DNA of 64,000 nucleotides from Streptomyces vietnamensis. Lineage in GTDB: Bacteria; Actinomycetota; Actinomycetes; Streptomycetales; Streptomycetaceae. Of the stretch, positions 1 to 17,061 are shown in pieces. The stretch's first letter is position 1. Every line of letters begins with the position of its first letter. The DNA lies in contig NZ_CP010407.1 of assembly GCF_000830005.1 (NCBI RefSeq), forward strand, positions 6,150,001-6,214,000, given 5' to 3'. The notes under the pieces are model-generated. The model searched no databases and was not told where the DNA came from. It saw only the letters and a list, made by a program, of their open reading frames with translations. The position numbers were made by a program, and so were the translations under genes.

Positions 1-1717
<1,717 letters not shown>

Positions 1718-1786
1718 GTTGCTCGCGTCCACTGTGTTAGTTCTGAAGCAATGAACTCCCTTGCCGGTTGAGTTCAACTTCATAGT

Positions 1787-1905
1787 GTTTCGGTGGTCAT
1801 AGCGTTAGGGAAACGCCCGGTTACATTCCGAACCCGGAAGCTAAGCCTTTCAGCGCCGATGGTACTGCAGGGGGGACCCTGTGGGAGAGTAGGACGCCGC
1901 CGAAC
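1787..1905 (+). rRNA. rrf: 5S ribosomal RNA
   Basis: About 119 nt with the typical actinobacterial 5S layout. It begins GTTTCGGTGGTCATAGCG, has the loop A/B region with CCGAACCCGGAAGCTAAG, and ends in a strand complementary to its 5' end (GACGCCGCCGAAC). It lies about 70 nt after the 23S gene, as usual in Streptomyces rrn operons. Confidence 0.95.
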
Positions 1906-1910
1906 AACCC

Positions 1911-1983
1911 GCCCTTTTAGCTCAGTCGGTAGAGCGTCTCCATGGTAAGGAGAAGGTCAACGGTTCGATTCCGTTAAAGGGCT
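1911..1983 (+). tRNA. tRNA-Thr (anticodon GGT)
   Basis: A full cloverleaf can be folded. The acceptor arms are GCCCTTT and AAAGGGC, the D arm is GCTC...GAGC, the anticodon stem TCTCC/GGAGA encloses loop ATGGTAA with anticodon GGT, and the T arm is AACGG/CCGTT. The discriminator base is T and the 3' CCA is not encoded. It starts only 5 nt after the 5S gene, so it is probably processed from the rRNA precursor. Confidence 0.93.
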
Positions 1984-1992
1984 CCGAAAATG

Positions 1993-2025
1993 AAAAGGCC
2001 CCCGCCATCAGGCGGGGGCCTTTTT
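1993..2025 (+). terminator. Rho-independent terminator of the rRNA-tRNA transcript
   Basis: GC-rich stem GGCCCCCGCC/GGCGGGGGCC with loop ATCA, flanked by AAAA and followed by TTTTT, directly after the tRNA. This is the classic intrinsic terminator form and probably works in both directions. Confidence 0.9.
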
Positions 2026-2050
2026 GTGTTTCCAGGGCGGAGGACGGCAA

Positions 2051-2087
2051 AGGACCGGCGCCTTCCCCTGGAGGGAGGCGCCGGCCT
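2051..2087 (-). terminator. Hairpin terminator after the SpoIIE-type phosphatase gene
   Basis: Inverted repeat CCGGCGCCT/AGGCGCCGG just beyond the stop codon of the minus-strand phosphatase gene. It lacks a strong T-run, as is common for Streptomyces terminators. Confidence 0.55.
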
Positions 2088-2090
2088 TCG

Positions 2091-4736
2091 TCAGTTGTGG
2101 TCCGGTTCGCGGAGGCGCATCGCCAGGATGGCCATGTCGTCGGAGGCGGGGGCCTGGGCGAAGCGCTCGACCGCGCGGAGGACACGGGAGGCGACCGCGC
2201 CGGCCGTCAGGCCCGTACAGGTCTTGAGGACCTCGGCCAGGCCGTCGTCGCCCAGCATGCGGGTGCCCTCGCGGCGTTCCGTCACGCCGTCCGTGACGCA
2301 GAGGAGGACGTCGCCCGGGTCGAGCGTGACCGTCTGCTCGTACAGCTCCAGGTCCTCCATGACGCCCAGGAGCGGCTGCGGTTCGGCCGCGGGCTCCACC
2401 GTGCCGTCCGGGCGGAGGCGCAACGGGAGGGGGTGGCCGGCGCAGACGACCTTGAGGATCGCCGAGCCGTCCGGCTGCGGGCGCATCTCGCCGTAGAGGA
2501 GGGTCAGGAAGCGGCTGCGGGCGCCCTCGTCGAGGATCGCCGCGTTCAGCCGCTCCAGGACCGCCGGGCCGCCGAAGCCCTCGCGGGCCAGGAGGCGCAG
2601 GGCGTGACGGGCCAGGCCGGTGACGGCGGCCGCCTCCGGGCCCGTACCGCAGACGTCTCCGATGGCGAATCCGTAGACGTCGTCCCTGATGGGGAAGACG
2701 TCGTAGAAGTCGCCTCCCACCTCGTTGCCCTCGCCGGCCGCGCGGTAGATGACGTCGACCTCGACGCCCGGGATCACGGGGAGGCCCGGCGGGAGGAGAC
2801 TGCGCTGGAGGGACTGGCTGATCGCCACGCGCTCCGAGTACAGGCGGGCGTTGTCCAGGGCCAGGGCCGCCCGGCGCGAGAGGTCCTCGGCGAGCTCCAG
2901 GATCTCCTGGCGGAAGTGGTCCTCCGAGGGCCTGCCGAGGGTCAGCATGCCGATGACCCGGTTGCGGGCGACCAGCGGCAGGACGACCGTCTCGCCGGCG
3001 ACCGCGCTCGCGGTGGCCAGGGTGGTGTCGATGCCGGAGGAGAGCGGGCTCGCCGGGTGGTCGAGGGCGCGGACCGAGGCGGTCAGGGCCGCGCGGTGGG
3101 CCGCGTCGCCCGGGGCGGACCAGACGCGGGCGCCGGGGGTCGGCACCGGGTCGGGCGGGGCGATGGAGGAGAGCAGGGCCTTGAGGCCGTCGATGCGGTC
3201 CTCGTCCTCGTGGAGCACGTACGAGAGGTACGGGTCGGAGGCCTGGTCGGCGATCGTGTAGACCGCGCACCAGGTGGCGAGGGTGGGGACCGTCATCTGG
3301 GCCATCAGGGCCAGGGTCTGGTCGCGGTCGAGGGTGCCGGCCAGGAGGTCGGAGGCCTCGACGAGGAAGCTGAGGGAGCCGCGGCGGAGCCGTTCGAGTT
3401 CGCCGAGGCGGGCCGATTCGACGGCCAGGGCGATGCGGTCGGCGGCGAACTGGAGGCGGAGGGCCTCCTCGTTCGAGTAGCGGTTCGCGGACTCGGCGGC
3501 CACGCCGAGGGAGCCGGTGAGCCGGCCCTCGACCTTGAGCGGGACGGTGACGACCGAGCGCATGCCGGTGCCTTCGAGGAGCGGGACGGCGCCGGGGACG
3601 GCGGCCAGGTCCTCGTGGACGGCGGGCATGCGGGCGGAGCCGTAGCGGCTGGCGCCGGTCTCCACGGGGACGCGGGCGAAGCGCTGGCGGGCGGCCGGGA
3701 GTCCGGTGGTGGCCCGTACCTCCAGTTCCGTCTCGTCGTCGGTGGCGAGCAGGAGGAAGGCGGCGTCGCCGTCGAGCATGTCGCGGGCGCGCTCGACCGT
3801 GCGCTGGAGGAGGCCGTCGAGGTCGTCGGGGGCGGGGGAGCCGATGAAGACCTCGAAGGGGTCGGCGGCGCGGCTCTCGGAGCCCGGCTCGGCGACGGGG
3901 CGCTGGGGGGTCTGGAGGACCGCGCGCTCGTGCTCCCGTACGAGGAGACAGACGGTGGAGGGTTCGCCCTGGGTGTCGCGGACCCGGAGGTGCGAGGCGT
4001 AGACGGGGATGACCCGGCCGTCGGCGCAGCGGATGCCGTAGCTGCCCTCCCAGCGGGAGAGGCGGAGGGCCTCGGCGAGGCCGGTGCCGATGCCGGGGGT
4101 GTGGGGCCAGGCGGCGAGGTCCCCGAGGGGTTTGCCGATGACCAGGTCGGAGCCGTAACCGAAGAGTTCCTCGGCGTCCTCGTTCCAGGCGGTGATCGTG
4201 CCGCCGCGGTCGATCTGGGCGACGGCGACGCGGACGCGGGTCTCGGCGACCGGGAGGAGGGCGTCGGGGAGGACGGGGCCGGCGGAGCGGGTGCCGACGG
4301 GGCGCTGGGGGAGGTCGAGGTGGAACCAGACGTGCTTGCGGGTGGGGGAGTAGTCGACGCCCCAGCGGTGGGCGAGGGCGGCGCAGAGCAGCAGGCCGCG
4401 GCCGTTCTCGCGGTCCGGGCTGCCGAGGGAGTGGCCGCTCTGGACGGGGATCTCGCGCTCGGGGTAGCGGTCGGCGACCTCGACGCGGACACTGTCGTCG
4501 GAGCGGAGGCAGAGGACCTCGGCGGAGGTGCCGGCATGGATGACGGCGTTGGTGACGAGCTCGCTGGTGAGGACGACGGCGTCGTCGACGAGTTCGGGGT
4601 GTCCCCAGCCCTGGAGGGTGTCCCTGACGAAGGCGCGGGCGGCCGCGACGGACCGCCCGACGGGCTCGAAGCTGGCAGTCGCCCGCGCGGTGATCACAGC
4701 TCTCCTCGTACGCGTCTCGACGCCCGGCTCTGCCAT
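2091..4736 (-). CDS. SpoIIE-family PP2C phosphatase with anti-sigma kinase-like, PAS and GAF domains
   Basis: An 881-aa multidomain regulator. Seen in order: a GHKL/HATPase domain of the anti-sigma factor kind (about 20-140, with SELVTNAVIHA and GRGL motifs), a PAS domain (about 165-285), two GAF-like domains (about 320-455 and 475-625), and a C-terminal SpoIIE-type PP2C phosphatase (about 655-870, with GDFYD and GDVCGTGPEAAA and a terminal DDMAIL metal site). Proteins of this class in Streptomyces control anti-anti-sigma factors in the SigB-like stress network. The ATG at 4736 is preferred over a start 15 codons upstream because GGGAGGGAC precedes it. It is divergent from osaA, which fits a shared osmotic or general stress role. 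Substrate unknown. Confidence 0.9.
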   Translation of the reverse strand: MAEPGVETRTRRAVITARATASFEPVGRSVAAARAFVRDTLQGWGHPELVDDAVVLTSELVTNAVIHAGTSAEVLCLRSDDSVRVEVADRYPEREIPVQSGHSLGSPDRENGRGLLLCAALAHRWGVDYSPTRKHVWFHLDLPQRPVGTRSAGPVLPDALLPVAETRVRVAVAQIDRGGTITAWNEDAEELFGYGSDLVIGKPLGDLAAWPHTPGIGTGLAEALRLSRWEGSYGIRCADGRVIPVYASHLRVRDTQGEPSTVCLLVREHERAVLQTPQRPVAEPGSESRAADPFEVFIGSPAPDDLDGLLQRTVERARDMLDGDAAFLLLATDDETELEVRATTGLPAARQRFARVPVETGASRYGSARMPAVHEDLAAVPGAVPLLEGTGMRSVVTVPLKVEGRLTGSLGVAAESANRYSNEEALRLQFAADRIALAVESARLGELERLRRGSLSFLVEASDLLAGTLDRDQTLALMAQMTVPTLATWCAVYTIADQASDPYLSYVLHEDEDRIDGLKALLSSIAPPDPVPTPGARVWSAPGDAAHRAALTASVRALDHPASPLSSGIDTTLATASAVAGETVVLPLVARNRVIGMLTLGRPSEDHFRQEILELAEDLSRRAALALDNARLYSERVAISQSLQRSLLPPGLPVIPGVEVDVIYRAAGEGNEVGGDFYDVFPIRDDVYGFAIGDVCGTGPEAAAVTGLARHALRLLAREGFGGPAVLERLNAAILDEGARSRFLTLLYGEMRPQPDGSAILKVVCAGHPLPLRLRPDGTVEPAAEPQPLLGVMEDLELYEQTVTLDPGDVLLCVTDGVTERREGTRMLGDDGLAEVLKTCTGLTAGAVASRVLRAVERFAQAPASDDMAILAMRLREPDHN

Positions 4737-5004
4737 GCTCGGTCTGTCCCTCCCACTGCCCGGTGGTCGTGCGCGCACCACACCGCCCCCGCCGGGCGGA
4801 CCGGGGCGGCTGGACAGCCGGATGCCAGGTTACTTACCTTCGCTGTCCGAGCGGATGCCGGTCACCACTGATTCCGTCCCTCGGGGGTAGGGACGCTTGC
4901 GAAGCTGCCGAACTGTTATCGCCTGGTTCGGTCACGGTGAAACACTGGGCAGGCTGACGGCGAGAGCCGGAGCGGTACGGTCGACCCCTTTCGGGAGGGA
5001 CACG

Positions 5005-10485
<5,481 letters not shown>

Positions 10486-10494
10486 CTCCGCTCC

Positions 10495-10526
10495 GGGGGT
10501 CCGTGCCGTGCTCGGCGCGGACCCCC
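10495..10526 (+). terminator. Hairpin after osaA
   Basis: Inverted repeat GGGGGTCCG/CGGACCCCC with a 14-nt loop, starting 10 nt after the osaA stop. It suggests that osaA and osaB are not a simple cotranscript, or that read-through is attenuated. Confidence 0.6.
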
Positions 10527-10789
10527 GGGCTCCGCCGGCTCCCACTGACGCACTGTCGCCAGGGGCGTGTGAGAGGGCGGGATACGGGGAACCTTCTGGT
10601 CTCCCGCCGCGTTTCCGCTCTGTGCACAGTGACATCGCGGTGACAGGGTGTGGCGACGGGCAGGGTGCGGCTACGATGACCGGCACAAGGACGGACGGCG
10701 CTAGGGAGTCGTCTTCTGGGGCGGCGCCCGGTGCTTCCCCTGGTTCGGGGGTCCGGGGAGAGCCGTTGCCGGGACGAGGAGGACGGGGC
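10527..10789 (+). other. osaA-osaB intergenic region
   Basis: About 260 bp without a convincing gene. A TACGAT hexamer at 10672 could be a -10 element, but no well-spaced -35 is visible, so no promoter is assigned. The GAGGAGG ribosome binding site of osaB lies at its end. Confidence 0.4.
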
Positions 10790-11464
10790 ATGGTACAGAA
10801 GGCCAAGATCCTCCTGGTCGATGACCGGCCGGAGAATCTGCTGGCGCTGGAGGCCATTCTCTCCGCGCTCGATCAGACGCTGGTGCGGGCATCGTCCGGG
10901 GAGGAAGCGCTCAAGGCGCTGTTGACGGACGACTTCGCGGTCATCCTGCTCGACGTCCAGATGCCGGGCATGGACGGTTTCGAGACCGCCGCCCACATCA
11001 AGCGGCGCGAGCGGACCCGGGACATTCCGATCATCTTCCTCACCGCCATCAACCACGGCCCCCACCACACCTTCCGGGGGTACGCGGCCGGAGCGGTCGA
11101 CTACATCTCCAAGCCGTTCGACCCGTGGGTGCTGCGGGCCAAGGTCTCCGTCTTCGTCGAGCTCTACATGAAGAACTGCAAGCTGCGCGAGCAGGCCGCC
11201 CTGCTGCGGCTGCAGTTGGAGGGCGGCGGCGAGGGCGGTCACGGCAAGGAGGCCGCCGGGCTGCTCGCCGAGCTCTCCGCCCGGCTCGCGGCCGTCGAGG
11301 AGCAGGCCGAGGCCCTGTCGAAGCAGCTCGACGACGACTCCGCGGACGCGGCGGCCGTCGCCACCGCCGCGCACCTGGAGCGCAAGCTCACCGGGCTGCG
11401 CCGGGCCTTGGACGCACTGGAGCCGGGCACGGGCGCCGCGCCGACGCTGCCCGCGCAGAGCTGA
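10790..11464 (+). CDS. osaB: OsaB-like response regulator
   Basis: A 224-aa protein with an N-terminal receiver domain (DD at 11-12, phosphoacceptor Asp55 in ILLDVQMPG, conserved Lys in ISKPF) followed by an Ala/Glu/Leu-rich coiled coil and no DNA-binding domain. This matches S. coelicolor OsaB (SCO5749), which works with OsaA in adaptation to osmotic stress. The ATG at 10790 is preceded by GAGGAGG; upstream in-frame codons have no such site. It lies between osaA and ftsK as in other Streptomyces. The output mechanism is not evident and may be protein-protein contact through the coiled coil. Confidence 0.92.
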   Translation: MVQKAKILLVDDRPENLLALEAILSALDQTLVRASSGEEALKALLTDDFAVILLDVQMPGMDGFETAAHIKRRERTRDIPIIFLTAINHGPHHTFRGYAAGAVDYISKPFDPWVLRAKVSVFVELYMKNCKLREQAALLRLQLEGGGEGGHGKEAAGLLAELSARLAAVEEQAEALSKQLDDDSADAAAVATAAHLERKLTGLRRALDALEPGTGAAPTLPAQS

Positions 11465-11602
11465 CGTACCGTCACCACTCGTCCGGTGCCGTGACCGGCG
11501 TCGTGATGCGGCGTCAGCATCGTGCCCCGGCACGAACGACACGAACGGGTGAGGCCGACACGCGCTCCCCACACCGCACTCCACACCGGTAACCTCGGCA
11601 TC

Positions 11603-14416
11603 ATGGCTTCACGTACGTCCGGCAAGGGTTCCCAGGGCACGGCGGGCACCGCAAAACCGCGCGCCGGCCGGACGACGGGCGCCGCGAAGAAAGCGGCGTC
11701 CGCGAAGTCCCCCGCCAAACCGCCCGCGAAGAAGGCACCGGCCAAGAAGGCCGCGCCCGCCAAGCGCGCGCCCGCGCGGAAGACCGCCGCGAAGAAGGCC
11801 GTGCCCCGGCCCGCCCCGTCCCCGACCGGGGGCGTCTACCGGCTCGCGCGCGGCGCCTGGCTCGGCCTCGCCCACGGGATCGGGGCGATGCTCCGGGGAA
11901 TAGGGCGCGGCGCCAAGGGGCTCGACCCCGCCCACCGCAAGGACGGGCTCGCGCTGCTCCTCCTCGGCCTCGCGCTGATCGTCGCCGCCGGCACCTGGTC
12001 CAATCTGCGCGGCCCGGTCGGCGACCTCGTCGAGATGCTGGTGACCGGATCCTTCGGCCGGCTCGACCTGCTCGTACCGCTGCTCCTCGGCGCGATCGGC
12101 ATCCGGCTCATCCTCTACCCGGAGAAGCCCGAGGCCAACGGCCGGATCAGCATCGGCCTCTCCGCACTCGTCATCGGCATCCTCGGCCAGGTCCACATCG
12201 CCTGCGGTTCGCCGGGGCGCGGTGACGGCAGCGCGGCCATGCAGGACGCCGGCGGGCTCATCGGCTGGGCGGCGTCCCAGCCCCTCGTCTTCATGATGGG
12301 CGAGGTCCTCGCCGTACCGATGCTGGTGCTGCTCACCGTCTTCGGGCTGCTCGTGGTCACCGCCACCCCGGTCAACGCGATCCCGCAGCGGCTGCGCGCG
12401 CTCGGCGCGAAGCTGGGCATCGTCGAGCTCCCGTACGACCCGGCGGAGGCTGAGGGGTACCCGGGCCACCCGGACCAGGAGGGGTACGACGAGGACTGGC
12501 GGGACGCGGGACCGCGCCCCGCACGGCCCGTCCGGCGCCGGGCGGCCGGGCCCGCGGAGCCGTACGACGTGGACCGGGCCGAGGCGGAGATGCTGGAGCG
12601 GCGCGGCCGCTCGGCCCGCCGGACCTCCGGGCGCGACGCCTTCGACTCGGGTCTGGACCCGGTGGACGTCGCCGCGGCCGCCGCCGCCGCGCTCGACGGC
12701 GCGGTGCTCAACGGGATGCCGCCCTCGCCGATCGTCGCCGACCTGACCAAGGACGTCACCGCCGAGCGGAACGCCGCCGTGGCCGCCTCCGCCGCCGCGG
12801 CCGCGCCCGTGGAGAAGGCCGCGCCCGTGCCGCCGGCCCGCGGGGGAGACCGTTCCGGCGGGGGCGTACCCGATCTGACGAAGCCGGCGCCCGAGCCGAC
12901 CGACCTGCCGCCCCGCGCCGAGCAGCTCCAGCTCGCGGGCGACATCACGTACTCCCTGCCGTCGATGGACCTGCTTGAGCGCGGCGGTCCCGGCAAGACC
13001 CGCAGCGCCGCCAACGACGCCGTCGTCGACGCGCTCTCCAACGTCTTCGCCGAGTTCAAGGTCGACGCGGCCGTCACAGGCTTCACCCGCGGTCCGACGG
13101 TCACGCGGTACGAGGTCGAGCTCGGCCCGGCCGTGAAGGTCGAGAAGATCACGGCCCTGACCAAGAACATCGCCTACGCCGTGGCCTCGCCCGACGTACG
13201 GATCATCTCGCCGATCCCCGGCAAGTCCGCGGTCGGCATCGAGATCCCGAACAGCGACCGCGAGATGGTCAACCTCGGAGACGTGCTGCGGCTCGCGGAC
13301 GCGGCCGGCGACGACCATCCGATGCTGGTCGCGCTCGGCAAGGACGTCGAGGGCGGCTACGTGATGGCCAACCTGGCGAAGATGCCGCACATCCTGGTCG
13401 CCGGTGCCACCGGCTCCGGCAAGTCCTCCTGCATCAACTGCCTCATCACCTCGGTGATGATAAGAGCGACCCCCGAGGACGTCCGGATGGTGCTCGTCGA
13501 CCCCAAGCGGGTCGAGCTCACCGCCTACGAGGGCATCCCGCACCTGATCACCCCGATCATCACCAACCCCAAGAAGGCCGCCGAGGCGCTCCAGTGGGTC
13601 GTGCGCGAGATGGACCTGCGCTACGACGACCTGGCCGCCTTCGGCTACCGGCACATCGACGACTTCAACCAGGCCATCCGGGACGGCAAGATCAAGCTGC
13701 CCGAGGGCAGCGAGCGGGAGCTCAACCCGTACCCGTACCTCCTGGTGATCGTCGACGAGCTGGCCGACCTGATGATGGTCGCGCCGCGCGACGTCGAGGA
13801 TTCCATCGTCCGGATCACCCAGCTTGCGCGCGCCGCCGGCATCCACCTCGTCCTCGCCACCCAGCGGCCGTCCGTCGACGTCGTCACCGGCCTGATCAAG
13901 GCGAACGTGCCCTCGCGGCTCGCGTTCGCCACCTCCTCGCTCGCCGACAGCCGGGTCATCCTGGACCAGCCCGGCGCCGAGAAGCTGATCGGCAAGGGCG
14001 ACGGGCTCTTCCTGCCGATGGGCGCCAACAAGCCCGTCCGCATGCAGGGCGCGTTCGTCACCGAGGCCGAGGTCGCGACCGTCGTACAGCACTGCAAGGA
14101 CCAGATGACGCCCGTCTTCCGGGACGACGTCACCGTCGGCACCAAGCAGAAGAAGGAGATCGACGAGGACATCGGCGACGACCTCGACCTGCTGTGCCAG
14201 GCCGCCGAGCTGGTCGTCTCGACGCAGTTCGGCTCCACCTCCATGCTCCAGCGCAAGCTGCGCGTGGGCTTCGCGAAGGCCGGCCGGCTGATGGACCTGA
14301 TGGAGTCGCGGAACATCGTCGGGCCGAGCGAGGGCTCGAAGGCGCGGGACGTGCTCGTGAAGCCGGACGAGCTGGACGGGGTCCTCGCCGTGATCCGGGG
14401 GGAGTCGGGGGAGTAA
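11603..14416 (+). CDS. ftsK: DNA translocase FtsK/SpoIIIE
   Basis: A 937-aa septal DNA translocase that clears chromosome ends during sporulation septation. Seen: a Lys/Ala/Pro-rich N-terminal tail (about 15-70), four or so membrane segments (about 110-270), a charged linker, then the RecA-like motor with Walker A GATGSGKSS near residue 600 and Walker B-like LLVIVDELADLMM, and a C-terminal winged-helix gamma domain (about 855-920, FGSTSMLQRKLRVGF). The ATG at 11603 is chosen because it begins the basic tail typical of the family; the ribosome binding site is weak. It follows osaB as in S. coelicolor (SCO5750). Confidence 0.95.
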   Translation: MASRTSGKGSQGTAGTAKPRAGRTTGAAKKAASAKSPAKPPAKKAPAKKAAPAKRAPARKTAAKKAVPRPAPSPTGGVYRLARGAWLGLAHGIGAMLRGIGRGAKGLDPAHRKDGLALLLLGLALIVAAGTWSNLRGPVGDLVEMLVTGSFGRLDLLVPLLLGAIGIRLILYPEKPEANGRISIGLSALVIGILGQVHIACGSPGRGDGSAAMQDAGGLIGWAASQPLVFMMGEVLAVPMLVLLTVFGLLVVTATPVNAIPQRLRALGAKLGIVELPYDPAEAEGYPGHPDQEGYDEDWRDAGPRPARPVRRRAAGPAEPYDVDRAEAEMLERRGRSARRTSGRDAFDSGLDPVDVAAAAAAALDGAVLNGMPPSPIVADLTKDVTAERNAAVAASAAAAAPVEKAAPVPPARGGDRSGGGVPDLTKPAPEPTDLPPRAEQLQLAGDITYSLPSMDLLERGGPGKTRSAANDAVVDALSNVFAEFKVDAAVTGFTRGPTVTRYEVELGPAVKVEKITALTKNIAYAVASPDVRIISPIPGKSAVGIEIPNSDREMVNLGDVLRLADAAGDDHPMLVALGKDVEGGYVMANLAKMPHILVAGATGSGKSSCINCLITSVMIRATPEDVRMVLVDPKRVELTAYEGIPHLITPIITNPKKAAEALQWVVREMDLRYDDLAAFGYRHIDDFNQAIRDGKIKLPEGSERELNPYPYLLVIVDELADLMMVAPRDVEDSIVRITQLARAAGIHLVLATQRPSVDVVTGLIKANVPSRLAFATSSLADSRVILDQPGAEKLIGKGDGLFLPMGANKPVRMQGAFVTEAEVATVVQHCKDQMTPVFRDDVTVGTKQKKEIDEDIGDDLDLLCQAAELVVSTQFGSTSMLQRKLRVGFAKAGRLMDLMESRNIVGPSEGSKARDVLVKPDELDGVLAVIRGESGE

Positions 14417-14646
14417 CGGGTGTGGCTCCTCCGGGGCCGGGTACCCGATCGAGACCGGGCCGAGACTCACTCGTAAGGGAACGGTGGGCAACCGTTTCCC
14501 CTGGCCGTACGTCAAGTTGGAGGAAGGGATAGAAGGATGTCCCAGCCTCATGGCGTACAAACAGCACCCGCCCGGTTGCCCCACCCTTTCGTACCACCCA
14601 TAGACTGAACGTCCAGCAGGTGGCTACACGCTCGAAAGGCGCTCTC

Positions 14647-15477
14647 GTGTCCATCGGCAACTCCCCCGAAGACGACCGGACCTTCCCGGCAGACGACCGG
14701 GACTCGATCGGTCGCGCTCTCCAGCAGGCCCGAATCGCCGCCGGTCTCACCGTCGAAGAGGTCAGTGCCTCCACCCGTGTCCGGATTCCGATCGTGCACG
14801 CGATCGAGGAGGATGACTTCTCGCGCTGTGGCGGCGACGTCTACGCCCGCGGCCACATCCGTACCCTCGCGCGCGCCGTCGGCCTCGATCCGGCTCCGCT
14901 GATCGAGCAGTACGACGCCGAGCACGGTGGCCGTCCCGCGCCCACCCCCGCCGCCCCGCTCTTCGAGGCGGAACGTATCCGCCCCGAGCCGCGCAGGCCC
15001 AACTGGACCGCCGCGATGGTCGCGGCCATCGTCGCCGTCGTCGGTTTCGTCGGCTTCACGATGTTCAACGGCAACGAGGCCCCGAAGGGGACGACCACCG
15101 CGGCCGACGGCGGCCCGGCGCCCGCGCCGGAGAAGGCGACCTCCGCTGCCAAGCCGAAGCCGGTCAAGCCCGCCGCGCCCAAGCCCACCGAGAGTGCGAT
15201 CGCCGCCGTCCCGCAGGACAAGGTCACGGTCAAGCTCACCGCGATCGACGACAAGAGCTGGATCTCGGCGAAGGCGCACGACGGCAAGCTCCTCTTCGAC
15301 GGTCTCCTGCTCAAGGGCGAGTCCAAGACCTTCCAGGACGACGAGCGCGTCGACCTCGTCCTCGGCAACGCCGGTGCGATCGAGCTCTACGTGAACGGCA
15401 AGAAGCTCGACGACAAGTTTGAATCCGGCCAGGTCGAGCGACTCAGCTACACCAAGGGCGACCCCGAGGCCGGCTGA
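14647..15477 (+). CDS. RodZ-like helix-turn-helix membrane protein (DUF4115)
   Basis: About 276 aa. An N-terminal Xre/Cro-type HTH resembling RodZ (GLTVEEVSASTRVR...VHAIEEDDFS...YARGHIRTLAR) is followed by a basic juxtamembrane stretch, one transmembrane helix (MVAAIVAVVGFVGFTMF), an Ala/Pro/Lys-rich linker and a C-terminal DUF4115 domain outside the membrane. RodZ proteins link the cell-wall machinery to the cytoskeleton. The GTG at 14647 with GAAAGGCG upstream is preferred; a GTG 27 bp earlier is possible. The gene sits between ftsK and rimO as in S. coelicolor. Confidence 0.87.
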   Translation: MSIGNSPEDDRTFPADDRDSIGRALQQARIAAGLTVEEVSASTRVRIPIVHAIEEDDFSRCGGDVYARGHIRTLARAVGLDPAPLIEQYDAEHGGRPAPTPAAPLFEAERIRPEPRRPNWTAAMVAAIVAVVGFVGFTMFNGNEAPKGTTTAADGGPAPAPEKATSAAKPKPVKPAAPKPTESAIAAVPQDKVTVKLTAIDDKSWISAKAHDGKLLFDGLLLKGESKTFQDDERVDLVLGNAGAIELYVNGKKLDDKFESGQVERLSYTKGDPEAG

Positions 15478-15567
15478 GCCCCGCCGTACCGCATGTGATG
15501 TGACCTCTGTCGCGCAGGTGAACCCTGCGCGACGGGGGAACGGCCGGGACGAAGTAGTCTTGAGTCC

Positions 15568-17061
15568 ATGCCCGAACGCCGTACCGTCGCCCTTGTCACT
15601 CTTGGCTGCGCCCGTAACGAGGTGGACTCGGAGGAGCTCGCAGGCCGCTTGGCAGCGGACGGCTGGGAGCTCGTCGAGAACGCCGAGGAAGCGGACGTCG
15701 CCGTCGTCAACACCTGCGGGTTCGTCGAAGCCGCCAAGAAGGACTCCGTCGACGCCCTCCTCGAAGCCAATGATCTGAAGGACCACGGCAAGACCCAGGC
15801 CGTCGTCGCCGTCGGCTGCATGGCCGAGCGCTACGGCAAGGAGCTCGCCGAAGCCCTCCCGGAGGCCGACGGCGTCCTCGGCTTCGACGACTACGCCGAC
15901 ATCTCCAACCGCCTCCAGACCATCCTCAGCGGTGGCAGTGTCGAGGCCCACACCCCGCGTGACCGGCGCAAGCTGCTGCCGCTGTCGCCCGTGGAGCGCC
16001 AGGAGGCCGCCGCGGCCGTGGCCCTGCCGGGACACGGCGACACCGTCGAGGCGCCCGCCGAGGCCCCTGCGGACCTTCCCGAGGGGATCGCGCCCGCCTC
16101 CGGCCCGCGCGCGCCGCTCCGGCGCCGTCTGGACACCAGCCCCGTCGCCTCCGTGAAGCTGGCCTCCGGCTGCGACCGCCGCTGCTCCTTCTGCGCCATC
16201 CCCTCCTTCCGCGGCTCCTTCGTCTCGCGCCGTCCCTCGGACGTGCTGAACGAGACGCGCTGGCTCGCCGAGCAGGGCGTGAAGGAGATCATGCTGGTCT
16301 CCGAGAACAACACCTCCTACGGCAAGGACCTCGGCGACATCCGGCTCCTGGAGAGCCTGCTGCCCGAGCTGGCCTCGGTCGACGGCATCGAGCGCGTCCG
16401 CGTCAGCTACCTCCAGCCCGCCGAGATGCGCCCGGGCCTCATCGACGTCCTCACGTCGACCGAGAAGGTCGTGCCCTACTTCGACCTGTCCTTCCAGCAC
16501 AGCGCCCCGGACGTGCTGCGGGCCATGCGCCGCTTCGGCGACACCGACCGCTTCCTGGAGCTCCTGGAGACCATCCGCTCCAAGGCCCCCACGGCCGGCG
16601 CCCGGTCCAACTTCATCGTCGGCTTCCCCGGCGAGACCGAGGCGGACTTCGCCGAGCTGGAACGCTTCATCACCCACGCCCGCCTCGACGCCATCGGTGT
16701 CTTCGGCTACTCCGACGAGGACGGCACCGAGGCCGCCACGTACGAGCACAAGCTCGACCAGGAGGTCGTCGACGCGCGGCTCGCCCACCTGTCCCGGCTC
16801 GCCGAGGAGCTCACCGCGCAGCGCGCGGAGGAGCGGATCGGAGAGACCCTGGAAGTACTTGTCGAGTCCTTCGACGAGGAGGACGGCTGGATCGGCCGCG
16901 CCGCTCACCAGGCGCCCGAGACCGACGGACAGGTGCTCCTCACCACGTCCGACGGTACGAGCCCCGACCTGGCCCCGGGCCGTATGGTCAGGGCGGAGGT
17001 CGTCGGCACGGAGGGCGTCGACCTGGTGGCCGAGTGTCTTTTCGAGGAGGCGGGCAGATGA
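15568..17061 (+). CDS. rimO: Ribosomal protein S12 methylthiotransferase RimO
   Basis: A 497-aa radical-SAM methylthiotransferase that modifies an Asp of ribosomal protein S12. The N-terminal UPF0004 domain carries its cluster cysteines (Cys14 in [21 protein letters not shown]). The radical SAM CxxxCxxC motif is in [13 protein letters not shown], and a C-terminal TRAM domain ends the protein. [11 protein letters not shown] and [10 protein letters not shown] favour RimO over MiaB. A linker of about 45 residues rich in Ala/Pro separates the first two domains. It overlaps pgsA by 4 bp. Confidence 0.95.
   Translation: MPERRTVALVTLGCARNEVDSEELAGRLAADGWELVENAEEADVAVVNTCGFVEAAKKDSVDALLEANDLKDHGKTQAVVAVGCMAERYGKELAEALPEADGVLGFDDYADISNRLQTILSGGSVEAHTPRDRRKLLPLSPVERQEAAAAVALPGHGDTVEAPAEAPADLPEGIAPASGPRAPLRRRLDTSPVASVKLASGCDRRCSFCAIPSFRGSFVSRRPSDVLNETRWLAEQGVKEIMLVSENNTSYGKDLGDIRLLESLLPELASVDGIERVRVSYLQPAEMRPGLIDVLTSTEKVVPYFDLSFQHSAPDVLRAMRRFGDTDRFLELLETIRSKAPTAGARSNFIVGFPGETEADFAELERFITHARLDAIGVFGYSDEDGTEAATYEHKLDQEVVDARLAHLSRLAEELTAQRAEERIGETLEVLVESFDEEDGWIGRAAHQAPETDGQVLLTTSDGTSPDLAPGRMVRAEVVGTEGVDLVAECLFEEAGR

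Noticed and set aside
14461..14520. Imperfect hairpin GGGAACGGT/ACCGTTTCCC after ftsK
   Set aside because: The arms do not match cleanly and there is no T-run, so it is not called a terminator.
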